From: Intestinimonas butyriciproducens
GTDB taxonomy: Bacteria; Bacillota; Clostridia; Oscillospirales; Oscillospiraceae
Direction of reading: 5' to 3'
Length of the DNA: 64,000 nt
Assembly (NCBI RefSeq): GCF_004154955.1
Contig: NZ_CP011524.1
Coordinates: 310,001 to 374,000, forward strand
Shown: piece by piece, positions 15,061 to 21,977 of the stretch
Layout of the letters: each line of letters begins with the position of its first letter
How positions within the stretch are numbered: the first letter of the stretch is position 1
Program-made: the position numbers and the translations under genes
Notes under the pieces: model-generated
Databases searched by the model: none
What the model was told of the DNA's origin: nothing
Seen by the model: the letters and a program-made list of their open reading frames with translations, nothing else

Positions 15061-16077
15061 ATGATGCAGTGGCTACAGGCCGCAGGACGGCTGATACAGG
15101 AACAGGTCCTGGGGATGGAGTGGCTGAATGTGCTGATCGGGCGGGGGGTGTCTGCCCTGGGACTGGACCCTGCCTCCCGCTGGGGCGGGAGCATCCAGTT
15201 CTTTCTGTACGACACAATCAAGATCACTTTGCTGCTGTGCCTGCTGATTTTTATGATTTCTTATATCCAGAGCTACTTCCCGCCGGAGCGCAGCAGGAGG
15301 CTGCTGGGGCGCTTTCACGGCTTGGGGGCAAATATGGCGTCCGCCCTTCTGGGCACGGTGACCCCCTTTTGCTCCTGCTCGTCGATCCCGCTTTTTATCG
15401 GATTTACCAGCGCAGGACTGCCGCTGGGCGTGACGTTTTCGTTTTTGATCTCCTCGCCCATGGTGGATTTGGGTAGCCTGATCCTGCTGACCAGCATCTT
15501 TGGGGGCAAGATCGCGGTGATCTATGTGGCCGTCGGACTGGCCATTGCGGTGGTGGGCGGGACCCTGATCGAACGGCTCCATCTGGAGGAATATGTGGAG
15601 GATTTTATTCGAACTGCCGGCCGGGTGGACGCGGAATTGCCCTCACTGACCCGGCGGGAGCGCTTGGAGTATGCCGGTGAGCAGGTTGCTGCCACATTCC
15701 GCAAAGTGGCCCCCTATATTCTGGCCGGTGTTGGGATCGGCGCGGTCATCCACAACTGGATTCCGGAACAGTGGATCGAGGGTATCCTGGGTGGGGGAAA
15801 TCCTTTTGGCGTCCTTCTTGCCGTGATTGTCGGTGTGCCCATGTACGCCGATATTTTTGGTACGATTCCCGTGGCGGAGGCACTGCTGGGAAAAGGGGCG
15901 CAGCTGGGAACAGTCCTTGCCTTTATGATGGCGGTTACGACCCTGAGCCTGCCGTCCATCATCATGCTCCGCAAGGCGGTCAAACCGAAGCTGTTGGGGA
16001 TATTCGTCGGCATCTGCGCCGGGGGAATTCTGGCTGTGGGCTATCTGTTCAATGCCCTGGAATATTTGCTGATATAA
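15061..16077 (+). CDS. ArsP-type permease (PF03773 family)
   Basis: This 338-residue membrane protein has about eight to ten helices and the permease signature TPFCSCSSIPLFIGFTSAG, then LPLGVTFSFLISSPMVD. Characterised ArsP members export trivalent organoarsenicals such as methylarsenite, and the CSCS cysteines fit a soft-metal route. Its place after a CxC-type ArsR supports an arsenical substrate, although other PF03773 members have unknown cargo. AAGGAGG precedes adjacent ATGs at 15061 and 15064. Confidence 0.88.
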   Translation: MMQWLQAAGRLIQEQVLGMEWLNVLIGRGVSALGLDPASRWGGSIQFFLYDTIKITLLLCLLIFMISYIQSYFPPERSRRLLGRFHGLGANMASALLGTVTPFCSCSSIPLFIGFTSAGLPLGVTFSFLISSPMVDLGSLILLTSIFGGKIAVIYVAVGLAIAVVGGTLIERLHLEEYVEDFIRTAGRVDAELPSLTRRERLEYAGEQVAATFRKVAPYILAGVGIGAVIHNWIPEQWIEGILGGGNPFGVLLAVIVGVPMYADIFGTIPVAEALLGKGAQLGTVLAFMMAVTTLSLPSIIMLRKAVKPKLLGIFVGICAGGILAVGYLFNALEYLLI

Positions 16078-16096
16078 AGATGGGAGGCCATTGGGA

Positions 16097-16414
16097 ATGG
16101 AACTGTTCAAAAAAAAGAGAGCGGAAACAAATACGCGCCGCTGCGAAGGCAGCGGCGCCGGGAGGGCAAGCGCGGGAATCAAGGTGCTGGGATCCGGATG
16201 CGCAAAGTGCAATGCGCTGGAGGCGTCCGTCCGCGCCGCATTGACAGAACTTGGCATGGATGCCGCTGTGGACCATGTGACGGACTTTGCACAGATCGCT
16301 TCCTATGGAGTGATGACCACGCCGGCCCTGGTGGTGGATGGACAGGTGGTGTCCTGCGGCAGAGTGCTGAAGAAAGAGGAGGCAAAAGAGCTCATCCAAC
16401 GGGCCAGGAGCTGA
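16097..16414 (+). CDS. Thioredoxin-like CxxC protein (thioredoxin_3 family)
   Basis: This 105-residue cytosolic redox protein has the active site GSGCAKCNALEASV (CAKC), the cis-Pro loop TTPALVVDGQVV and a final helix, as in small archaeal/bacterial thioredoxins of this family. A basic N-terminal extension of about 30 residues precedes the fold. GGGAGG fixes ATG 16097. Genes of this type often follow PF03773 permeases and may reduce or hand over the metal(loid). Its exact role is unknown. Confidence 0.88.
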   Translation: MELFKKKRAETNTRRCEGSGAGRASAGIKVLGSGCAKCNALEASVRAALTELGMDAAVDHVTDFAQIASYGVMTTPALVVDGQVVSCGRVLKKEEAKELIQRARS

Positions 16415-16530
16415 CCGCCGCTGCCCGGGCCAAAAATTGCGCCCCGTCCCAACGTACCGGGGCCGCTGTCCCTGGGGCGGTGTGTCGGAGACGGAACGGT
16501 CCCGGTGCTGTGAAAACAGACCCTAAAAGT

Positions 16531-16572
16531 AAAAGCCGCAGAATCCTCAGATGAGGGGGTCCTGCGGCTTTT
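16531..16572. terminator. Bidirectional terminator between convergent genes
   Basis: AAAAGCCGCAG pairs with CTGCGGCTTTT around a 20-base loop with extra partial pairing. T-runs occur on both strands. Confidence 0.85.
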
Positions 16573-16577
16573 TGCCG

Positions 16578-17132
16578 TTATAACCGGTAGGAGAGTTCGG
16601 CGGTCAGGGCCGTCCACAGCTGGGCGGGGGTGGCCGGACGGCGGGCATGGGGGATGTATGCCATGGCGGCCTGATCGCCGCTGCCGGCCAGATGCACCTC
16701 CAGGTCGGCCTTCGGGAGATAGACGGTCAGCGCCTCCTGGCCAGCATGGGTGTAGTCCGCCGTCACCTCCAGACCGTCCAGGGTGCGGTAGGAAAGACGC
16801 CAGCGCCTCGCCTCCGGCACGGTAAGGGAGAGATCCGAGCCGTAATCCGGGAGGTAGGGGATCAGCACCGACGCATCTCCGGAGGAGCTGGCGTTCAGGG
16901 ACAGGGGCCGGATGGGAGAGGCGGCCCTCTGGAAGAGCAGGACGGAGTCGGAGGGGGGCAGGGGCGAAAAGGTCTCGTCCATCAGCACACCGCCCTCGAA
17001 CCGGGTCCGGGTCTCCTCTGCCAGGCGGGCGGCATACTGGCCGTCCGCCCAGAATAACAGGCCCGCCGAGCCGGCGGCCAGCAGGGCCATGGCAGTCAGG
17101 GTACAGAAAATACGTTTTCTGAGAGTGTGCAC
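16578..17132 (-). CDS. Hypothetical membrane-anchored protein
   Basis: This 184-residue protein has a basic N-terminus and one helix (about 8-28; CTLTAMALLAAGSAGLLFW), with the rest predicted outside the membrane. No family is recognised. The extracytoplasmic part is beta-rich in appearance (VEARRWRLSYRTLDGLEVTA-like strands) and has no lipobox. It lies 15 bases after another membrane-anchored hypothetical gene on the same strand, so the pair may work together. Confidence 0.65.
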   Translation of the reverse strand: MHTLRKRIFCTLTAMALLAAGSAGLLFWADGQYAARLAEETRTRFEGGVLMDETFSPLPPSDSVLLFQRAASPIRPLSLNASSSGDASVLIPYLPDYGSDLSLTVPEARRWRLSYRTLDGLEVTADYTHAGQEALTVYLPKADLEVHLAGSGDQAAMAYIPHARRPATPAQLWTALTAELSYRL

Positions 17133-17147
17133 AGGAAATCCCTCTTT

Positions 17148-17564
17148 TCAAACATTATAGGGAATCAGATCCTGGATCTTTTGATAGAGCGCGGGACCGG
17201 AGCCCAGGATCATATAGCAACCGGAATCGCCGTCCGCGGGACTGAGAAAGGCGCCGCGGGGGGTGATCCAGGCACACATGCCGCCGGCGGATACACAGAT
17301 ATCCCCGGTAAAGGGGCCGGGCAGGGCGGTGGGGAGGCGGACGCAGGCGCTGTCCGCCAGCGCGGAGGACAGTAGTCCGGAGGCGGGGAGCGCGAAAGCG
17401 CGCAGGGTGCCGTCGCCGGAGACCGTCAGGGCGCGCACATCCCCCCCCTCAGCGGAGAGTGGCAGCATGTCCCGCGTACTGCGGGGGGAGAACCACGCGA
17501 AAGCGGCGCACAGGATCAGGATCGCCGCCGCCGGAGCCCAGTGCAGCCGGGTATGGCGCGCCAT
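17148..17564 (-). CDS. Hypothetical membrane-anchored protein
   Basis: This 138-residue protein has an N-terminal helix (about 10-26; APAAAILILCAAFAWF) and an extracytoplasmic domain with four Cys (SACVRL, DICVSAGGMCAW, SGCYM). No family is recognised. AAAGGAGG before ATG 17564 supports the start. It is the first gene of a two-gene unit with the next hypothetical. Confidence 0.65.
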   Translation of the reverse strand: MARHTRLHWAPAAAILILCAAFAWFSPRSTRDMLPLSAEGGDVRALTVSGDGTLRAFALPASGLLSSALADSACVRLPTALPGPFTGDICVSAGGMCAWITPRGAFLSPADGDSGCYMILGSGPALYQKIQDLIPYNV

Positions 17565-17836
17565 GGACAGCGCCTCCTTTCTTCGCTTCTGGAAAAGGTT
17601 TCTACCTCTATAACGATGAAGAAGGGCGTTTTGTAACAGCTTTTATAGCGGCTTAAGAAAAACTTAAGAAATGAATGCTGCCGCAGAGACGCGGGAGGAA
17701 ATATGTGGGCTTTCTGTGTTTCTTAGACGCTGGGAGAGCGGAAAAAGTTGCAGGCAAAAGAAAAAACGGCCGCCCTCATTTTGAGAAGCGGCGGCCTTTG
17801 TCCGCCACGGCAGAGGAAAAGACGGTAGCGGCGCTT
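17565..17836. other. Intergenic region upstream of the ECF sigma gene
   Basis: No gene is supported. It holds CTTAAG repeated around AAAAA (17654-17670) and an imperfect hairpin GGCCGCC/GGCGGCC near 17768-17797 followed by TTT, which may terminate transcripts. Confidence 0.4.
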
Positions 17837-17867
17837 TGTAACCTTTCACTCCGCTACTTTGTATTAT
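17837..17867 (+). promoter_or_regulatory. Candidate ECF-type autoregulated promoter
   Basis: TGTAACCTTT (17837-17846), 13 bases and TGTATTAT (17860-17867) resemble an AAC-containing ECF -35 with a short -10, placed 40 bases before an ECF sigma gene. The match is by analogy only. Confidence 0.45.
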
Positions 17868-17906
17868 GGATGAAAGGCTTTTCAACCGGGTTAAGGAGCA
17901 TGCTAT

Positions 17907-18389
17907 ATGAAACCACCCCTCAAGATGCTGATTGAAAAATATCGGAACAATCTCTATACAGCGGCATTTAACGTATGTAAAAATGCGCAGGATGCCGAGG
18001 ATGTTGTTCAGGATACCTTTCTTCAGTATTGGTCCCAGAAAAAAGAATTTGAGACGGAGCAGCATATCCGTGCGTGGCTGCTCCGCGTGGCGATCAACAA
18101 GGCGAAGAACAAGAACAATACTTTTTTCAGGCGAAACGCGCTCCCGCTGGAGGACTACATGGAAACCCTGGCCTTCCAGTCGGAGGAGTCGTCGGAATTG
18201 TTTGAGGCGGTGATGAAACTCCCGGAAAAGTATCGTATCGTGGTCCACTTGTTTTACTATGAAGATTATTCGGTAAAGGAAATTGCGGACATTCTGAAAA
18301 TAACGCCGGGCAATGTGAAGGTCAGGCTGTCACGCGGAAGGATGTCGCTCCGCAACACATTGAAGGAGGCATGGGAAGATGACGAATAG
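17907..18389 (+). CDS. ECF-type sigma-70 family factor
   Basis: This 160-residue sigma factor has region 2 (about 8-75; NLYTAAFNVCKNAQDAEDVV, then QDTFLQYW) and region 4 (about 105-155; LPEKYRIVVHLFYYEDYSVK, then EIADILKITPGNVKVRLSRG). The linker lacks region 3, as in ECF factors. It overlaps the next gene by 11 bases. That gene encodes a single-pass membrane protein, the usual arrangement for a sigma/anti-sigma pair. Confidence 0.93.
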   Translation: MKPPLKMLIEKYRNNLYTAAFNVCKNAQDAEDVVQDTFLQYWSQKKEFETEQHIRAWLLRVAINKAKNKNNTFFRRNALPLEDYMETLAFQSEESSELFEAVMKLPEKYRIVVHLFYYEDYSVKEIADILKITPGNVKVRLSRGRMSLRNTLKEAWEDDE

Positions 18390-18969
18390 GGAAAAATACA
18401 AGCAGGCGTTTTCGGCGGTTCATGCCTCTGATAATTTTTCTTTGGAGGCAGAAAAAATGGAAAGAACAGCAAAACAGCATCGGTTTAGAACAATGGCCGC
18501 CGTTGTTGCCGTCTGTGCAGCGCTCGTGGGAGGCGCCGCGGCCGCATATGCCGCAGATGCGGGTGGAATTCAGCGCGCCGTTCAGGTCTGGATCCACGGA
18601 GACCAAACAGCGGCCACGATTCAATTTGACGGAAACGGAAGCTACCGCATGGAATATACCGACGGCGAGGGGCATGTGCGGCATCAGAGCGGCGGAGGCG
18701 TGGCATTTGCGCCTGACGGGACAGAGATCCCCGTATCGGAGGAGGACCTCATGGCGCAGCTCACGGAGCCGGATGTGCAGTACGAGGAGGATGGGTCCGT
18801 GTGGCTCCACTGGTTCGACCAGAGCCTTGACATCACAGACAGATTTGAAGACGGCGTCTGCTATGTGAAGCTGGTGAATCATGGGGAACCCCTGTATATG
18901 ACGGTAAAATATGAAAACGGGTATGCGACCAGCTCCCATAAGTATGTGAGCCCCTGGGAGTTCAACTGA
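18379..18969 (+). CDS. Single-pass membrane protein, probable anti-sigma partner
   Basis: This 196-residue protein has a short cytoplasmic N-terminus (about 1-38), one helix (about 40-57; MAAVVAVCAALVGGAAAAYA) and an external domain of about 135 residues. It starts inside the sigma gene stop region, so the two are translationally coupled. The cytoplasmic part (YKQAFSAVHASDNFSLEAEK) resembles that of clostridial DUF4179-type anti-sigma proteins. The role is inferred from context. Confidence 0.7.
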   Translation: MTNREKYKQAFSAVHASDNFSLEAEKMERTAKQHRFRTMAAVVAVCAALVGGAAAAYAADAGGIQRAVQVWIHGDQTAATIQFDGNGSYRMEYTDGEGHVRHQSGGGVAFAPDGTEIPVSEEDLMAQLTEPDVQYEEDGSVWLHWFDQSLDITDRFEDGVCYVKLVNHGEPLYMTVKYENGYATSSHKYVSPWEFN

Positions 18970-18985
18970 CGCAAAAGGATAGAAC

Positions 18986-19024
18986 AGCGGACCTCCTGTC
19001 CAATGGTTGGGCAGGAGGTCCGCT
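18986..19024 (+). terminator. Hairpin after the anti-sigma gene
   Basis: A perfect 13-bp stem (AGCGGACCTCCTG with CAGGAGGTCCGCT). No T-run follows. Confidence 0.55.
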
Positions 19025-19234
19025 CTGTCTGTCGAAAACCCTGTATGCTAGGGAGCGCTCATGGCCTGCGGTGGGGGAGCGCGAGCGGGCGACAGCCCGC
19101 CCCGCATGGAATCAAATGCCCCGGAAAGTCTGCGCCGGCGGGCGACTTTTTTGCTCGGCCGCATATGCAAAGCCGTCTCTTTATGCTATACTGATTCCAG
19201 AAAGAGACGAAAAAAAGAAAAGGAGTGCTGTACT

Positions 19235-20044
19235 TTGAAGGTATTTATCAGCGCCGATATCGAGGGTACCTGCGGGATCACCGACTGGGCGGAGACCGAG
19301 CGGTGTACCATGGACGACTACAAGCCCTTTCAGAAGCAGATGACCCGGGAGGTCAAGGCCGCCTGCAAGGGGGCCCTGGACGCGGGGGCCGGGGAGATCT
19401 TCCTCAAGGACGCCCACGACTCCGCCCGGAACATCGACGCCGCGGAGCTGCCCGAGTGCATCCGGATCCTCCGGGGCTGGACGGGAGACCCCCTGTCCAT
19501 GATGTCCGGCTTGGACAGGGACGACTACGGCGCCGTCCTCTTCACCGGCTATCACGCCTGGGCCTCCTGCCCCGGCAATCCCCTCTCCCACACCATGAAC
19601 CTGCGCAACGAGCATGTGCTCCTCAACGGTGTGCGGGCCAGCGAGTTCCTCATCAACGCCTATACCGCCGGATATTACGGCGTGCCTGCGGTATTCCTCT
19701 CCGGCGACGAGGAGCTGTGCGCCTTTGCCCGTGAGTTCATCCCCGAGATCGTGGCCGTGCCGGTCAACCGGGGCGTGGGCGGTGGCGTGATCTCCATCCA
19801 CCCCGACGTGGCCGTGGAACGCATCCGGGCGGGAGCCAAGGAGGCGGTGCATCGGGGCGCCAAGTGCAAGGTGCCCATGCCGGAGCGGTTCGACAGCGAG
19901 ATCCGATTCCGGGAGCACCGGACGGCCTACTCCAAGAGCTTTTACCCCGGGGCGCGGCTGGAAGATGGAAAGAGCGTGTGCTTCTCCACCGACGACTGGT
20001 ATGAGATGCTGCGGTTCTACCACTTCGTGCTCAGTGACGGCTGA
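19235..20044 (+). CDS. D-aminopeptidase DppA family (M55) metallopeptidase
   Basis: This 269-residue M55 enzyme removes D-amino acids from peptides and forms a zinc-dependent decamer in B. subtilis DppA. It begins with the family motif KVFISADIEGTCGI (Asp and Glu zinc ligands). Further ligands and active-site residues are in FLKDAHDSARN, FTGYHAWA and SGDEELC. The start is TTG 19235 after AAAAGGAG, with no ATG available. It may cooperate with the murein-peptide operon at 23-33 kb; in Bacillus dppA lies in the dpp-ykf locus. Confidence 0.92.
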   Translation: MKVFISADIEGTCGITDWAETERCTMDDYKPFQKQMTREVKAACKGALDAGAGEIFLKDAHDSARNIDAAELPECIRILRGWTGDPLSMMSGLDRDDYGAVLFTGYHAWASCPGNPLSHTMNLRNEHVLLNGVRASEFLINAYTAGYYGVPAVFLSGDEELCAFAREFIPEIVAVPVNRGVGGGVISIHPDVAVERIRAGAKEAVHRGAKCKVPMPERFDSEIRFREHRTAYSKSFYPGARLEDGKSVCFSTDDWYEMLRFYHFVLSDG

Positions 20045-20055
20045 GGAGGGCGGAT

Positions 20056-20916
20056 ATGGAGCAGTCAAACGACCAGAGCCTGCGCCTGGCGGTGCTCATT
20101 GACGCGGACAACGCCTCCCGGACCGCCATGCGGGACGTGATGGCCGAGATCGCCGTCTACGGTACCCCCACCATCAAGCGCATCTACGGGGACTGGACCA
20201 CCCCCAATATGGCCTCCTGGAAGCCGATCCTGCTGGAGAACGCCATCACCCCCATCCAGCAGTACAGCTATACCACCGGAAAGAACTCCACTGATTCGGC
20301 TATGATCATCGACGCCATGGACATCCTCTATACCGGACAGTGCGACGGTTTCGTACTGGTGTCCAGTGATTCCGACTTCACCCGTCTGGCCACCCGGCTG
20401 CGTGAGGCGGGCAAGAAGGTCATCGGCATGGGGGAGAAGAAGACGCCCAGTCCCTTCATCGTGGCCTGTGACAAGTTCATCTATATCGAGGTCATTCGGG
20501 CCGCCGCCAAGGACAAGGCGGCTAAGCCGGAGCCCGCGCCGGAACCGGAGGCGGTGCCCGCCCCGGCGGAGGGGACCAAGGCGGGCAAGAAGGGAAAGAA
20601 GAAGGCGGCCCCGGAGCCCCCCGCCGCGCCGGAACCGGAGCCCGCTCCGGAGGAACCGCAGAGGAAGGTCCCGCCGGAGATCGAGGAGCTGATCGCCGGC
20701 GCCCTGGATATGATCGCCGACGAAGACGGATACGCCTTTATGGGGGAGCTGGGAAACCTGCTGATCCGGCAGCAGCCGGATTTTGATCCCCGGAACTACG
20801 GTTTTTCCAAACTGACCCAGCTCATCAAGAGCCTGGACCGCTTCGAGGTGGACGTGCGGCAGACGTCGAACCCCCATACGAAGCACATCTTCCTGCGGGA
20901 CAAGAAGCGGAAGTAG
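20056..20916 (+). CDS. NYN-domain nuclease-like protein with C-terminal OST-HTH/LOTUS domain
   Basis: This 286-residue protein has an N-terminal NYN (PIN-like) domain (about 8-150). Its acidic residues are in LIDADNAS, TDSAMIIDAMD and VSSDSDFTRL, the usual metal-site set of this RNase fold. A charged Pro/Ala/Glu/Lys linker (about 155-205) follows. A LOTUS domain (about 208-286; GYAFMGELGNLLIRQQPDFD, then PRNYGFSKLTQLI) ends the protein and is an RNA-binding fold. RNA processing or decay is inferred. Its last 68 bases recur at 21843-21909. Confidence 0.9.
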   Translation: MEQSNDQSLRLAVLIDADNASRTAMRDVMAEIAVYGTPTIKRIYGDWTTPNMASWKPILLENAITPIQQYSYTTGKNSTDSAMIIDAMDILYTGQCDGFVLVSSDSDFTRLATRLREAGKKVIGMGEKKTPSPFIVACDKFIYIEVIRAAAKDKAAKPEPAPEPEAVPAPAEGTKAGKKGKKKAAPEPPAAPEPEPAPEEPQRKVPPEIEELIAGALDMIADEDGYAFMGELGNLLIRQQPDFDPRNYGFSKLTQLIKSLDRFEVDVRQTSNPHTKHIFLRDKKRK

Positions 20917-20918
20917 AG
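20851..20918 (+). repeat. Direct repeat copy A: 3' end of the NYN gene
   Basis: This is the in-frame copy of the NYN gene end and stop. The second copy, at 21843-21909, differs at a few positions and has lost the stop (TAG to CAG). Confidence 0.93.
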
Positions 20919-21120
20919 GGGGAGCGGAGTGGCCGCACGTCCACCGGGCGCGGAGCGCCCTCGCGCCGTAAGGCGCGCCCAAGGCGGGCCGCAGCAGGCG
21001 GCCCACCTTGCCGCAGGGCGGATTCACTCCGCCCGAGGAAGAAAAGGACGGGGTCCCCGGGAAAGGCACAGAATGATAAGGAAGTATGGGGGTTGTTACA
21101 AGGCGGCCCAAAGTTTATAA
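20919..21120 (+). mobile_element. Hairpin-array element E2
   Basis: This has the same architecture as E1. H1 is 20946-20960 (loop GGA), H2 is 20963-20976 (loop GTAA), H3 is 20986-21004 (7-bp stem) and H4 is 21016-21034 (7-bp stem, loop TTCAC). Linkers are again 2, 9 and 11 bases, and the tail GAGGAAGAAAA is at 21035. Every stem sequence differs from E1 yet pairs perfectly. No gene is supported here. Confidence 0.8.
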
Positions 21121-21131
21121 AGAATCAAGTA

Positions 21132-21168
21132 AAAGAGGCGGGTAGTTTCATAAACTACCCGCCTCTTT
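21132..21168. terminator. Perfect 17-bp terminator hairpin
   Basis: AAAGAGGCGGGTAGTTT pairs with its complement around CAT. It lies after the minus-strand acetyltransferase gene and may act in both directions. Confidence 0.8.
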
Positions 21169-21217
21169 GGTATCATATTGACAAAAAATTTGTGAACACC
21201 TACCCTATTTCTTCTAG

Positions 21218-21667
21218 TTAACTTAATTGGATGGCAAGTTCAATCTCATCTCCATCACTATTTCCTGTTGGCTCAAATCCTGCTTCTTTATATATTTTCA
21301 GAGCAACCTGATTCCTTTTATTACAGGTGAGTGCTATACGATCAGAATTTCCAAAAGGTTTTTCGCGAATATAATCAATCACTTTCTGTAATGCAATTTT
21401 CCCATATCCCTTACCCTGTTCAGACTTATCAATCATCATATGCCATATATCATATTCTGGGATGTCATAATCATAAATGACCATTACATATCCCACTATT
21501 TTATCTCCATCATATATTCCAAATGGAGTACATTGTTTATAATACACATATGCCTGCGCGAGGCTTCTAATAGGATGTGAAACAAATAGTTCCTGTTCTT
21601 CCTCCAGTTTCAAATTAAATGCATCGATAAAATTATCTTCATTTATCTGTATTAAACGAACATCCAT
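21218..21667 (-). CDS. GNAT-family N-acetyltransferase, AT-rich insert
   Basis: This 149-residue GNAT enzyme would acetylate an amine using acetyl-CoA. The acetyl-CoA loop motif is HMMIDKSEQGKGYGKIALQK (Q/R-x-x-G-x-G form), followed by LTCNKRNQVALKIYKEAGFE, typical of SpeG/PaiA-like members. It is far more AT-rich than its neighbours and sits inside the duplicated NYN gene end, so recent transfer is likely. CAGGAGA supports ATG 21667. The substrate is unknown. Confidence 0.92.
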   Translation of the reverse strand: MDVRLIQINEDNFIDAFNLKLEEEQELFVSHPIRSLAQAYVYYKQCTPFGIYDGDKIVGYVMVIYDYDIPEYDIWHMMIDKSEQGKGYGKIALQKVIDYIREKPFGNSDRIALTCNKRNQVALKIYKEAGFEPTGNSDGDEIELAIQLS

Positions 21668-21704
21668 TTACATTCTCCTGTACAACTCCCGATTTATCGT
21701 TCAC

Positions 21705-21733
21705 ATTGTATCACATCCAAATGCCGCTTACAA
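21705..21733 (-). promoter_or_regulatory. Promoter of the acetyltransferase gene
   Basis: On the minus strand TTGTAA (21728-21733), 17 bases and TACAAT (21705-21710). The cargo gene has its own promoter. Confidence 0.75.
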
Positions 21734-21738
21734 GATAT

Positions 21739-21778
21739 AAAGCAGGGTGGGTGTTCCATGGAACACCCACCCTGCTTT
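21739..21778. repeat. Perfect 40-base palindrome at the edge of the insert
   Basis: Both arms of 20 bases are exact complements with CCATGG at the centre. There is no T-run. It may be a cruciform or transposon-type end rather than a terminator. Confidence 0.75.
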
Positions 21779-21842
21779 AGTACTATGAGCCAAAATACTT
21801 CGATATGGGATGCGACCTAAAGGCGGAGCCTTTTCCGGGGGA

Positions 21843-21909
21843 GACGTGGGGCAGACGTCGCCCCCCATACAAAGCACATCTTCCTGCGGGACAAGAAGCG
21901 GAAGCAGAG
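21843..21909 (+). repeat. Direct repeat copy B: orphan 3' end of the NYN gene
   Basis: This second copy of the NYN gene end is diverged at a few positions. It runs directly into the strong terminator at 21910, which was probably the original terminator of the NYN gene. An H1-like hairpin with loop GGA lies just before it (21819-21833). Confidence 0.9.
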
Positions 21910-21960
21910 ACAGCATTGTGCCCGGACGGTGGATTCCGTCCGGGCACAATGCTGTTTTTA
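21910..21960. terminator. Strong bidirectional terminator, perfect 20-bp stem
   Basis: The arms 21910-21929 and 21936-21955 pair perfectly and are followed by TTTTT. It separates the plus-strand NYN unit from the minus-strand ccdA-tlpA gene. Confidence 0.93.
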
Positions 21961-21977
21961 ACGCCGGCAAGGCCGGT

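Noticed and set aside
17459-17656. A short plus-strand frame ending GKGFYLYNDEEGRFVTAFIAA
   Set aside because: The last part looks protein-like, but the start is antisense to the hypothetical gene at 17148-17564 and has no ribosome-binding site. It is not enough to call a gene.
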